Of a DNA stretch of 47,748 nt, positions 17,430-26,800 are shown in pieces; the first letter of the stretch is position 1, and the number at the start of each line of letters is the position of its first letter. A model generated the notes under the pieces. The model did no database searches. It was not told the origin of the DNA and worked only from the letters and a program-made list of their open reading frames with translations. The DNA is from RGIG8497 sp045593265. Its GTDB lineage: Bacteria; Bacillota; Clostridia; RGIG6154. Made by a program: the position numbers and the translations under genes. The stretch lies in the NCBI GenBank assembly GCA_045593265.1, contig JAZNWH010000036.1:1-47748 (forward strand), in the 5' to 3' direction.

Positions 17430-17923
17430 TCTAACAACCCCTTCGGAAGCTTAACATTTATTATTTTATTTTGAATATCTACAGAAATAATATTCTCCTT
17501 TACTGCGGGAAGGTAAAACAATGTAGAATCTGTAGCTCTTATTTCATAAATATCAGATGCTCCGGTATTAATAACATCCTCTATTTTTCCCAATACCACA
17601 TCATTTTCCACAATTGCACACGAAATGAGATCGGTAACGAAATAAGAATCGTTATCGAGCTCACCAATATCTTCACGTGTACAGTAAACAATTTTTTCTT
17701 TGTATTTTTCGGCATCATTAGCACTATCGATACCTTCCAACTTCAAAATAACAAAGTTTTTATGGTATTTCAAATCCTGAATTTGATATTTATGATTATC
17801 TATTATCAGTGATTCAAAATTTTCATAAACAAAGGGAGAATCGGTCCATGGGAAAATTTTAATATAACCTTTGATTCCATGAACATTACAAATCTTTCCT
17901 GCTTCCAATAAAGTATTCATCAT
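17426..17923 (-). CDS. rimM: 16S rRNA processing protein RimM
   Basis: RimM helps mature the 30S subunit head and binds ribosomal protein S19. The 165-residue protein has the N-terminal RimM beta-barrel (GKICNVHGIKGYIKIFPWTD, residues 8-27) and the C-terminal PRC-barrel (DVINTGASDIYEI and LPAVKENIISVDI). It overlaps khpA and trmD by 4 nt on each side, consistent with coupled translation in the conserved rpsP-khpA-rimM-trmD operon. Confidence 0.95.
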   Translation of the reverse strand: MMNTLLEAGKICNVHGIKGYIKIFPWTDSPFVYENFESLIIDNHKYQIQDLKYHKNFVILKLEGIDSANDAEKYKEKIVYCTREDIGELDNDSYFVTDLISCAIVENDVVLGKIEDVINTGASDIYEIRATDSTLFYLPAVKENIISVDIQNKIINVKLPKGLLE

Positions 17924-18141
17924 ACAATATCAACAGCAACTTTTTTGCCGTTAGAAACAGCTTTAACGATAGATCTTATTGCCTGAGCTATTCTTCCTCT
18001 TTTGCCAATTACTTTGCCCATATCATCTTTTGCTACAGAAAGCTGATAAACAGTGAGATTTTCTTTCTCTACTACTTCAACTTTTACTTCATCAGGATAC
18101 TCAACAAGTGCTTTGGCGATTTCTGCTATTAATTCCTGCAT
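17920..18141 (-). CDS. khpA: KH-domain RNA-binding protein KhpA
   Basis: KhpA is a single-domain KH RNA-binding protein; in Firmicutes it works with KhpB and affects cell length and envelope gene expression. The 73-residue protein carries the GxxG loop in MGKVIGKRGRIAQAIRSI (about residues 41-58). The ribosome binding site is GGGAG. It lies between rpsP and rimM, the usual place in this phylum. Confidence 0.93.
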   Translation of the reverse strand: MQELIAEIAKALVEYPDEVKVEVVEKENLTVYQLSVAKDDMGKVIGKRGRIAQAIRSIVKAVSNGKKVAVDIV

Positions 18142-18155
18142 AACGTATCTCCCAA

Positions 18156-18401
18156 TTATTTAATGATATCAGCTTTTTTAAGCATAGCCTTTACAGTATC
18201 TGTAGGCTGAGCACCATTAGCAATCCACTTCTTAGCTTTTTCAGCATCAATTTTGATTTCTGAAGGCTGCTTTAATGGGTTGTATGTTCCGATTTCTTCG
18301 ATAAATCTTCCATCTCTTGGAAATCTTGAGTCAGCTACTACTACTCTGTAGAAAGGTGCCTTTTTTGAACCCATTCTTCTTAATCTGATTTTTACTGCCA
18401 T
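18156..18401 (-). CDS. rpsP: Small ribosomal subunit protein bS16
   Basis: bS16 is a 16S rRNA-binding protein needed for 30S assembly. The 81-residue sequence matches the family from VKIRLRRMGSKKAPFYRVVV at the N-terminus through FIEEIGTYNP to the basic C-terminal part. AGGAGG lies upstream of the ATG. It follows ffh by 20 nt. Confidence 0.97.
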   Translation of the reverse strand: MAVKIRLRRMGSKKAPFYRVVVADSRFPRDGRFIEEIGTYNPLKQPSEIKIDAEKAKKWIANGAQPTDTVKAMLKKADIIK

Positions 18402-18421
18402 TTTTAATTCCTCCTAAAATT

Positions 18422-19759
18422 TTATAGTCCCAATTTGGAACTTAAACCCTTAAATTTTTTCATTTGTTTTGGGTTTGTAAACTGTTTCATCATTTTCTGC
18501 ATCTGTTCAAACTGTTTTAGTAACGCATTAACCTGAGTAACAGATGTACCACTGCCTGCTGCTATTCTTTTTCGCCTGCTATAATCAATAACAGAAGGTT
18601 TTTCTCTTTCAAGCATTGTCATTGATTTTATTATAGCCTCTGTCTGAGCCATTTTCTTTTCATCAACATTTAATCCTTTTAATGCTTTATTATCAACACC
18701 CGGAAGCATACCTAACAACTGCTCCATCGGTCCCATCTTTTTCATTTGCTGGAATTGATCAAGAAAGTCATTTAAATTGAATGTTTGCGAACGAATCTTC
18801 TTTTCAAGCTCGATCGCCTGTTTTTCATCAAAAGCTTCCTGCGCTTTGTCAATCAAAGTAAGCACATCACCCATACCGAGAATTCTTGATGCCATTCTAT
18901 CTGGATAAAACAACTCTAAATCATCAAGCTTTTCACCCATACCACAGAAAACTATAGGCTTACCTACAACAGCTCTTATCGAAAGTGCTGCACCACCTCG
19001 TGTATCGCCATCAAGCTTAGTTAAAACAGTAGCATCAATTCCAATCTGCTCGTCAAAGGATTTAGCCACATTAACAGCATCCTGACCTGTCATTGAATCA
19101 AGTGTGAGATATAGCTCTGTAGGATTAACCTTATCGCGTATATTCTTAAGTTCATCCATAAGAGCTTCATCAATATGAAGTCTACCAGCAGTATCTATAA
19201 TCACAACATCAATATCATTGTTTTGGGCATACTTTACAGCTTCATCTGCAATACGAACCGGATCTTTTATGTCAAGCGTAAATACCTCAGAACCAACTTT
19301 CGAACCAACAACCTTAAGCTGTTGGATAGCAGCAGGTCTATAAACATCACACGCAACTAAAAGTGTTCGTTTGCCATTTTTCATAAAATATGAAGCAATT
19401 TTAGCACAGGTTGTTGTTTTACCTGCACCTTGTAAGCCCATAAGCATATATATGCTTGGGGACTTAGGTGCAATAACAGGTTTATAAGCTTCTGTACCCA
19501 TAAGAGCGGTAAGCTCTTCATTAACAATTTTTATAACTTGCTGAGCCGGGGTAAGACTTTCCAACACCTGACTTCCAATTGCTTTTTCAGTAGCATTATT
19601 AATAAAATTTTTAACGACCTTAAAATTCACATCAGCTTCAAGTAATGCAAGCTTAACCATTTTCATGGCTTCTTTCACATCAGACTCGCTCACTTTACCT
19701 TTACCACTGAGCTTTTTAAAGACATTATTAAGCTTTTCGGTTAAATTATCAAAAGCCAT
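18422..19759 (-). CDS. ffh: Signal recognition particle protein Ffh
   Basis: Ffh is the SRP GTPase: it binds SRP RNA and hydrophobic signal sequences and delivers ribosomes to FtsY. In 445 residues it shows the N domain, the G domain with G1 GLQGAGKTTT (about 108-117), DTAGR and TKLDGDTRGG, and the methionine-rich M domain (QQMKKMGPMEQLLGMLPG and the RRKRIAAGSG RNA-binding segment near 390-410). The start is an ATG with AAGGAG. The partner genes ylxM (immediately upstream), ftsY and the SRP RNA are all in this window, so the complete bacterial SRP route is encoded within 20 kb. Confidence 0.97.
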   Translation of the reverse strand: MAFDNLTEKLNNVFKKLSGKGKVSESDVKEAMKMVKLALLEADVNFKVVKNFINNATEKAIGSQVLESLTPAQQVIKIVNEELTALMGTEAYKPVIAPKSPSIYMLMGLQGAGKTTTCAKIASYFMKNGKRTLLVACDVYRPAAIQQLKVVGSKVGSEVFTLDIKDPVRIADEAVKYAQNNDIDVVIIDTAGRLHIDEALMDELKNIRDKVNPTELYLTLDSMTGQDAVNVAKSFDEQIGIDATVLTKLDGDTRGGAALSIRAVVGKPIVFCGMGEKLDDLELFYPDRMASRILGMGDVLTLIDKAQEAFDEKQAIELEKKIRSQTFNLNDFLDQFQQMKKMGPMEQLLGMLPGVDNKALKGLNVDEKKMAQTEAIIKSMTMLEREKPSVIDYSRRKRIAAGSGTSVTQVNALLKQFEQMQKMMKQFTNPKQMKKFKGLSSKLGL

Positions 19760-19770
19760 TCATTTTCTCC

Positions 19771-20109
19771 TTAAATCAAATTGTTTATTTGATTTGTTAA
19801 TTCAGAAATTCTATTTTTAAATTCAGACCCCATATTTGAGTCATTAACAAAATTTTGTATCTTCATAACTATTTCTGAAAGAGACTCATTCTTTTTCATA
19901 ATTCCAAGATTGGATTCCAGATTAATGAGAATTTTTTCAGCTTTTACCAATGAATCTCTTACACCCTGCCTGGTAATACCAAGATTTTCAGAAATTTCAC
20001 CTAAAGACAAATTTTGATTAAGGTACATATCACACACATCAAATTGACGTGATGTCAGCATTTTACCATAGTAATCAAATAAAACTGAAAGTTCTAACAG
20101 ATTTTCCAT
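19771..20109 (-). CDS. ylxM: SRP-associated helix-turn-helix protein YlxM
   Basis: YlxM is a small cytosolic protein of Firmicutes that binds SRP and modulates Ffh GTPase activity. The 112-residue protein has a sigma-region-4-like helix-turn-helix (LSLGEISENLGITRQGVRDSL, about residues 34-54) and a charged C-terminal helix. The ATG at 20109 has GAGGT upstream. It is the first gene of the long operon ylxM-ffh-rpsP-khpA-rimM-trmD-recJ-rel-pgi and has a consensus promoter with a palindrome in the leader, which could be a binding site for a regulator; the HTH of YlxM itself makes autoregulation conceivable but unproven. Confidence 0.9.
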   Translation of the reverse strand: MENLLELSVLFDYYGKMLTSRQFDVCDMYLNQNLSLGEISENLGITRQGVRDSLVKAEKILINLESNLGIMKKNESLSEIVMKIQNFVNDSNMGSEFKNRISELTNQINNLI

Positions 20110-20126
20110 AAGAAACCTCTATTTAC

Positions 20127-20147
20127 TGTAAAGTCATTTACTTTACA
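20127..20147. promoter_or_regulatory. Perfect inverted repeat between the ylxM promoter and start codon
   Basis: The sequence TGTAAAGT-CATTT-ACTTTACA has 8-bp perfect arms and a 5-nt centre. It starts at the predicted transcription start just below the -10 box and ends 17 nt before the ATG. It could be a DNA operator or a small 5' RNA hairpin; AT-rich arms of this length favour a protein-binding site. No regulator is identified. Confidence 0.6.
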
Positions 20148-20148
20148 C

Positions 20149-20177
20149 ATTATACAGTATTATTCTGCATTTGTCAA
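20149..20177 (-). promoter_or_regulatory. Consensus sigma-A promoter of the ylxM-ffh operon
   Basis: Perfect TTGACA (20177-20172) and perfect TATAAT (20154-20149) with 17-nt spacing on the minus strand. It lies just beyond the 3' end of the UPF0182 gene; no strong terminator precedes it, so readthrough from the recA-to-UPF0182 cluster is possible. Confidence 0.92.
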
Positions 20178-20184
20178 TAGTAAA

Positions 20185-22884
20185 TTATTGATTTAGTGAA
20201 TTTTCAAGTATAGTGATACTATTTTTCATATCATCCATCGCATTTCCAAATTCAGTCCAATTACCTTCTTGAGCTTTTTTTTCAACATCGTAATAAGATT
20301 CGATTACATTTTTTATGACATCTTCATCATAATACATAATTTCTTCCTGTTCATTTTCCTCATTAAAATCATATACTACATCAGTTGCTAAAACTTTAGA
20401 TAATGCATTTTGGATACTTGTATCCATGGCGATCCTGTCGCCTACAGCAACAATAATCCTTTGAAGAACAGGTAATGCTGCTTGATTTTCAGAATTAAGA
20501 TATACGGGCTCAACATAAAGGATAGTTTCATTCACAGGAATTACAAGCAAATTCCCTCGGATAGCATTCCCTTCACCATTATTCCAGAGTGATAATTCTT
20601 TTGAAATCTCAGAATCATTATCAATAAGATTCTCAATCTGCAGAGGCCCGTATATGTTTAAATTTTTAGGAAATTTATATACTACAAACTTTCCGTAATT
20701 ATCAGGACCACTTCCTGCAGCAATCCAGGCAATCATGTTATCTCTGTTATACAAAGTATAAGGCAACATTATAATCATTTCTTCTTTAAATTTATTAAAT
20801 TCACTAAGCTTGATATAATTATAATAAGGTTGCATAGGTCTTATATCTTTATTGTATTTTTCGTTTGGAATAGCATACATATCACTTTTATTATAAAAAG
20901 TTGCAGGTTCATCCGAGTGATAGCTTGCATAAACCTTGCTTTGCAACGAAAAAAGCCACTCAGGATATGCAGATTTTTCCAATATTCCCCTAGGTATATT
21001 TGTTTTTTCAAATAAATTAGGGTAAATATTTTGATAAGTTTTTATAACAGGGTCTGACTTATCAATTATATAAAATTTAACCGTACCATCGTACGCATCA
21101 ACTAACACCTTAACTGAATTCCTTATATAATTTACGCCCTCATTTTTAGCAGAATAAGGTAACAAGTCGCTGTAAGTATAAGCATTTATTACCCAAACAA
21201 TTCTTCCATTATAGATTACTGCCTGAGGATCAGCATCATATTTCAGAAAAGGTGCTACTTTTTGTGCACGTTCGATTATATTTGTATTAACAAGCAATTT
21301 ACTGCCTTTGTGTATTTGATTAGTAACAAGCATTTTATAATCAAGATTTCTTATTGAATACAACACTCTATTAAACAAATTAAGCTCTACACCAGATTTT
21401 CCATTGTATGAAAATACATGATCTACGCTGCCTTCTGAATAATCAAGTTCAGAAGTGTTTGTGTTTACAATGGAATAGTCGTTTTCCATTTCACCATAAT
21501 AAATTCTTGGCTGTAAAATTTCGTTACCACCGGTCTCATTACTGAGTGTCATATCTTTGATATAATAATAAGGTTCTCCTTGAGCAGTAACTTTATTAGT
21601 TGACATCATAACTGCACCATAACCATGGGTGAATTTCAATCTTTCATTTGTATAATTCTTTGCACTGTCTTCTATATTAGATTTATCTAACTCACGCACG
21701 CCCACCGCTACTAATTCATTTTTGCCATTTACATTGTATAAACCGACATCTATATCTGAAAACCTATAATAATTTCTCATAGCTTGCAGCTGATTTGTCG
21801 CAATAATACTGCTGTTGTAATCAATAATACGTGTATTCTCAATAACGCTGCTATCATCAAAATTGCTTTTGGTTACAGTGTTATCAACATAATATTCAGT
21901 TTCGACAACATTTTCGATGTTATATCCAAACTGCGTAGCCTTGATGTTGTTTTTTATATACGGATACTCAACCATAACCTCATTAGGAGAAACATAAAAA
22001 GACTGAACACAAAATTCAACAAATACTCCTAATATTAAACCAATGATAATAGTAAGAAGAGAAATTGATAATGTTTTTATTCTTTTTTTGTGAGATAATA
22101 ACACAAAAACAGCACTAAGAAAAATTATCAGAGATAATATTTTCAACAAGTTTCTTGTCAGAACAACATCAACAAAACCTGCACCATTAAGACCGGCAAA
22201 TTCAGAATACACTATATCTATAGACTTCATCCACACCAAAAGAGAGATAATAATCATAAAAAATACAATGCATATTATCAAGTGCCCCGAAATTCTCTTG
22301 TTTCTAATTAAATCACTCAGATTTCTATGAGATAAATCAACATACATAAGAAAGTAATTAATAAAAACATAAATTAATACAACGATAATAATTACTGCGA
22401 AAATTTCGAGAGTAACAGCAAGAAAAGGTTTAATAAAGAAAAAATAACTTAAATCTAATCCTGTAATATTCTCCGTTCTATTAAAGGTAACAGAATTTAC
22501 AAATAATAAAAAATTTTGAGCTAAAGGTTTATAGGTAACAACGGAAACAAACAAGGAAATAAAAGAATTCAGTAAAACAGAATATTTAGTCTTGTCAAAA
22601 TATTTGTTATTTATACCTTCCCTGCGTAAATTTCTTTTCACAAAAAGTGAATTTAAAGTTAAAGAAATAAATATTATTACAGAGCATAAAAGTAACGCTG
22701 AAATATCAGTTATGATATTTTTAACATAAACAGATACAAAATTATTACCAATTTCTGAAATTTCCAAAATGTCTACATAAATATTTGATAGAAAAGCAAA
22801 CAAAACAACCATTGCAGCAATAATAATAGCTACAACAGTAATACGTTTTGAAAACTTTTTATTATTCACTTTATCTGTATTCAT
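20185..22884 (-). CDS. UPF0182 family membrane protein
   Basis: This 899-residue protein belongs to UPF0182, large integral membrane proteins of Actinobacteria, Cyanobacteria and Clostridia with unknown function. The N-terminal third has about seven hydrophobic segments (starting ITVVAIIIAAMVVLFAFLS near residue 16 and ending near residue 285), and the remaining 600 residues form a soluble, probably extracytoplasmic domain with typical stretches such as YDGTVKFYI and LWNNGEGNAIRGNLLVIPV. The C-terminal end is an acidic helical tail. I chose the ATG at 22884 because AGGTG lies 6 nt upstream; a GTG at 22893 lacks a site. It sits between ftsY and ylxM, genes that are usually adjacent, so it is an insertion into the SRP gene cluster. 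Confidence 0.9.
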   Translation of the reverse strand: MNTDKVNNKKFSKRITVVAIIIAAMVVLFAFLSNIYVDILEISEIGNNFVSVYVKNIITDISALLLCSVIIFISLTLNSLFVKRNLRREGINNKYFDKTKYSVLLNSFISLFVSVVTYKPLAQNFLLFVNSVTFNRTENITGLDLSYFFFIKPFLAVTLEIFAVIIIVVLIYVFINYFLMYVDLSHRNLSDLIRNKRISGHLIICIVFFMIIISLLVWMKSIDIVYSEFAGLNGAGFVDVVLTRNLLKILSLIIFLSAVFVLLSHKKRIKTLSISLLTIIIGLILGVFVEFCVQSFYVSPNEVMVEYPYIKNNIKATQFGYNIENVVETEYYVDNTVTKSNFDDSSVIENTRIIDYNSSIIATNQLQAMRNYYRFSDIDVGLYNVNGKNELVAVGVRELDKSNIEDSAKNYTNERLKFTHGYGAVMMSTNKVTAQGEPYYYIKDMTLSNETGGNEILQPRIYYGEMENDYSIVNTNTSELDYSEGSVDHVFSYNGKSGVELNLFNRVLYSIRNLDYKMLVTNQIHKGSKLLVNTNIIERAQKVAPFLKYDADPQAVIYNGRIVWVINAYTYSDLLPYSAKNEGVNYIRNSVKVLVDAYDGTVKFYIIDKSDPVIKTYQNIYPNLFEKTNIPRGILEKSAYPEWLFSLQSKVYASYHSDEPATFYNKSDMYAIPNEKYNKDIRPMQPYYNYIKLSEFNKFKEEMIIMLPYTLYNRDNMIAWIAAGSGPDNYGKFVVYKFPKNLNIYGPLQIENLIDNDSEISKELSLWNNGEGNAIRGNLLVIPVNETILYVEPVYLNSENQAALPVLQRIIVAVGDRIAMDTSIQNALSKVLATDVVYDFNEENEQEEIMYYDEDVIKNVIESYYDVEKKAQEGNWTEFGNAMDDMKNSITILENSLNQ

Positions 22885-22907
22885 ACTTGACACCTAATTT
22901 CAAAATA

Positions 22908-23816
22908 CTATTCAAATAACGCTTTTGCAAAGCTATGTGCATCAAAAGGTTGCAAATCATCAATCTGTTCACCCACACCTATAAATCTTACAGGCAGTTC
23001 CTGTGAATCAGCAAGTCCTATAACAACTCCACCTTTTGCGGTTCCATCAAGTTTAGTTAAAATGAGTCCTGTCAATCCTGTTGCTTCATCAAACAGCTTG
23101 GCTTGGGAAATTGCATTTTGTCCTGTTGTTGCATCTAAAACAAGTAATATCTCCTTATCTGCGTCAGGCAACTCCCTGTTAACTGTACGAACAATTTTTT
23201 CCAATTCATTCATCAGATTTTTCTTATTGTGAAGTCTTCCTGCAGTATCGCAAATTATTAAATCACTCCCACGATTCTTAGCTGCAGAGATTGCATCATA
23301 AATTACTGCCGACGGATCTGCCCCTTCTTTATGACAAACTATATCACAACCCACACGTTCAGACCAGATTTTAAGCTGTTCTGTTGCAGCAGCTCTGAAA
23401 GTATCTGCAGCTGCCATCATAACTTTTTTACCTGCAGATTGGTAATAAGAAGCTATTTTACCTATGCTTGTTGTCTTTCCTACCCCGTTAACGCCAACAA
23501 CAATAATAACAGATGGTTTAGTTTCAAGCTTAACAGGATGTGCTTTAGATACAAGTATATCACTGATAATCTCTATTAATGCATTTTTTACTTCTTCAGG
23601 ATCTTCAATGCGTCCTTTTTTTACTTTGTCTCTTAAAGAATCAAGAATATTTTCAGTTGCATCAAAACCAACATCAGACATTATCAATATTTCTTCAAGC
23701 TCTTCAAACAAATCTTCATCGACTTTCACAAAAGCTGAAAAGACGGAATTTATTCTGTCAGAAAATTCTTTTTTAGTTTTGGTAAGTCCATTTTTTAATT
23801 TAGAGAAAAAATCCAT
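22908..23816 (-). CDS. ftsY: Signal recognition particle receptor FtsY
   Basis: FtsY is the membrane-associated SRP receptor GTPase that docks SRP-ribosome complexes at the Sec translocon. The 302-residue protein is the short form without a long acidic A domain. It has an N domain with an amphipathic N-terminal helix (MDFFSKLKNGLTKTKKEF), G1 VGVNGVGKTTSIGKIA (about 109-124), CDTAGRLHNK, and TKLDGTAKGG. It starts 2 nt after the smc stop with GGAG upstream, the conserved smc-ftsY arrangement. Confidence 0.97.
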   Translation of the reverse strand: MDFFSKLKNGLTKTKKEFSDRINSVFSAFVKVDEDLFEELEEILIMSDVGFDATENILDSLRDKVKKGRIEDPEEVKNALIEIISDILVSKAHPVKLETKPSVIIVVGVNGVGKTTSIGKIASYYQSAGKKVMMAAADTFRAAATEQLKIWSERVGCDIVCHKEGADPSAVIYDAISAAKNRGSDLIICDTAGRLHNKKNLMNELEKIVRTVNRELPDADKEILLVLDATTGQNAISQAKLFDEATGLTGLILTKLDGTAKGGVVIGLADSQELPVRFIGVGEQIDDLQPFDAHSFAKALFE

Positions 23817-23818
23817 AG

Positions 23819-26800
23819 TTACTCCTTATTAAGTATTTTTTGTTCAATATTATCAATATCAAGATGTAACAACTTGGAAACACCTTTTTCCTGCATAGTT
23901 ACACCATATAACACATCAGCTTCTTCCATTGTACCTCTTCGGTGTGTTATTATAGCAATCTGTGAACGTTTACTGATTTTTCTTAAATATTTTGCAAATC
24001 TTGATACATTTACATCGTCCAGAGCTGCTTCAATTTCGTCAAGCACGCAAAGAGGTGATGGACGTACTTCAAGAAGAGCAAAAATCAGTGAGATAGCAAT
24101 AATAGCTTTTTCTCCTCCTGAAAACAGAGTCATATTCTGAAGTTTTTTACCGGGTGGTTGTGCGATAATTTCAACACCGGAAGTCAAAACATTTTCCTCA
24201 TCGGAAAGAATAAGTTTGGCCTCACCACCAAGAAACAACTCTTTAAATATAGATGAAAAAGTATTATTAATGATTTCAAGTTGCTGCATAAATTGTTTTG
24301 TCATTAAGCTTTCAATATCACTGATAACTTCCGCTAATGCATTCTTAGCATTAATAAGGTCATCTTTCTGACCACACAAGAAATCATATCTTTCTTTAGT
24401 CGCAGTATATTCTTCAATTGCACCAACATTAACATTACCAAGTGCTCTTATTGAATTCTTTAATTCATTAACATGCTTTTGAACTTCAGCAGGGTTTTCA
24501 ATAGGTTTGCTAATTTCAAGAGCACCGTTATAAGTCAGTTCATAATCCTCCCACAGTCTGTTTACTACAGAGGTTAAATCATTCTCACATCTTGAAAGCT
24601 TGCCTTCGATTCTTGTGTGCTCCTGAGATAAAATAACAAGTTTTTCGTTACACTCTTTCGTAACAGCAATAAGTTCATTATATTCCTTAAAGCATTGCTC
24701 ACGCTGAGCTTTGATGGATATGATTTCATTTTCAATTTTATCCTTGTTTTCTTTATTTGCTGAAATTTTACCTTTGATTTCATTAATTTTATCATCATAC
24801 GCCTTGTCAGATTTATTTGAAATTTCACGTTGCTTATCTTCAATTTCCAACATAGCTTTTCTGATAATTTCATTATTGGAATCAATCTTTTGAACAAGAA
24901 CAGCTTTATCGCTTTCATAATCTGAAATTTCTACTGTCTTTTTGATAATTTCATTGTTAATTTCCTTGTATTTAACAGAATTTTTATCACTGTTTTCCTG
25001 AATTAAACTGATTTCTTCATTAGTACGTTGAATTTGTTTTTCAGTATCTGTTATGCTGTTTTCAATTTCAGTAATTTTAATTAAATTGTCTTTTATTAAC
25101 GTGTCTGTATCCTGAACATTTATTTTAAGTTGCTTGATTTCATTTAACGAATCATCGAGTAAACTATTATAATGTTCAAGATTGTAATTAATTTTATAAA
25201 TTTCACTTTGTGAAAGCTGATACAATGAATTCAATCCATCACGTTCTGAAGCAAGTTTACTAATTTTTTCTGTTATATCTGATACAATCTTAGAAATCTC
25301 AGATTTTTCAGTTGTAATTAGCGTTAGTTTGTCCTTTAATTTTTTAATTTGTGTAACACGGGATAAAAAGCTAACATTTTTAGAAAGATTACCACCGGTT
25401 ATTGAACCACCGGGATTAAATATTTCACCATCCAAAGTAGCAATTTTATACTTTTGCTTAAATTTCTTGGAAAAAGCAATAGCATTCTCAATAGTATCAA
25501 TAATAATTGTTCTGCCCAAAGCATCATCTACTACTTTTTTGAACTTTTCATTGGTACTTACAATATTGGAAGCAATTGATATATATCCTTTTTCGTTTTT
25601 AAACTCATTTTCATCAAGCACAGTGCCTTTAACTGATGAAACAGGCAAAAATGTAACTCTTCCTGCTTTGTTTTTTTTCAAATATTCTATAGCTGTTTTT
25701 GCATCACTTTCATCATTTACAACAACATTTTGAAGATTATTTCCCAATACTGCCTCAACAGCTATAGCATACTCATTGGGAACATCAATAACCTTTGACA
25801 AAGTTCCGTAGACTTTGATGTTATTTAATTTTCCATTATCAGATTCTTTTATAACGGTCTTAACACCAAAAGCGTAACCTTCCATTTCTTTTTCAAGATC
25901 TTCCAACACAGAGATCTGAGAGGATATATTTTCAAAATCAATAGTAAGTCTCTCCAGCTTAGACTTTGAGTCATTCAAAGTGATTTCCTGTTTAGTAATA
26001 TTGGATTTTATTGTTTCAAGATTATTGTTAAATGACTCTGATTTTTTACGTTCTTCTTCAAGTCTGACTTTTTCACTTGATGTACGCTTTTCATATATCT
26101 CTATATCGTCTTCTTTAAATTCAATATTTTCTTCTAAAGAAAGTTTCTTTTGGCGTGCAGCCTCATTTTCTGCTTTAATTGTGGAAAGAAGAGCTTTATA
26201 CTCGGTTAATTTCTTATAATATTCAAGAATGTCATTATTGTTCTTTTCAATTGCTGCGTCAGCATTCTCTGATTGTTTACCTATATCTTCAAATTCAGCT
26301 TTCATAGATTGAAGTTCAGTCTCAAGCTCTGCTAAAATATTATTAACCTTTTCCAGAGACTCTTTTGCATTACTGTTCTCCATTTCAGCAAATTGAATTT
26401 TTTGATTTAATGCCTTGATTTCATTATTGATTCTGTCAGAAATTTCACTGCTGAATTCTTTGTTATTTTCAATAACTTTAATTTCATTCTCAAGAGAATC
26501 AATAATACTTCTTATTTCGTAAAACTTTTCATTCTTTTCATTTTGTATTTGCTCAAGTTCTTCGGATAATCTTTGTTTTTCCAAAGAATCATTTTCGGTT
26601 TTCTCTATTTTATTATGGATTTGTTCTATCTGATCATCGCAAACACTCAAGTCATTTTTGAATTTTTCAATAGAAATTTTATAGTTGTCAATCAAAGCTA
26701 CATTTAAACTGATTTCTATACCTTTTAATTCATCACGTAATGAAAGATACTTTTTAGCCTTTTCGCTATCTTTTCTTAAAGGTTCCACACGAGATTCGAT

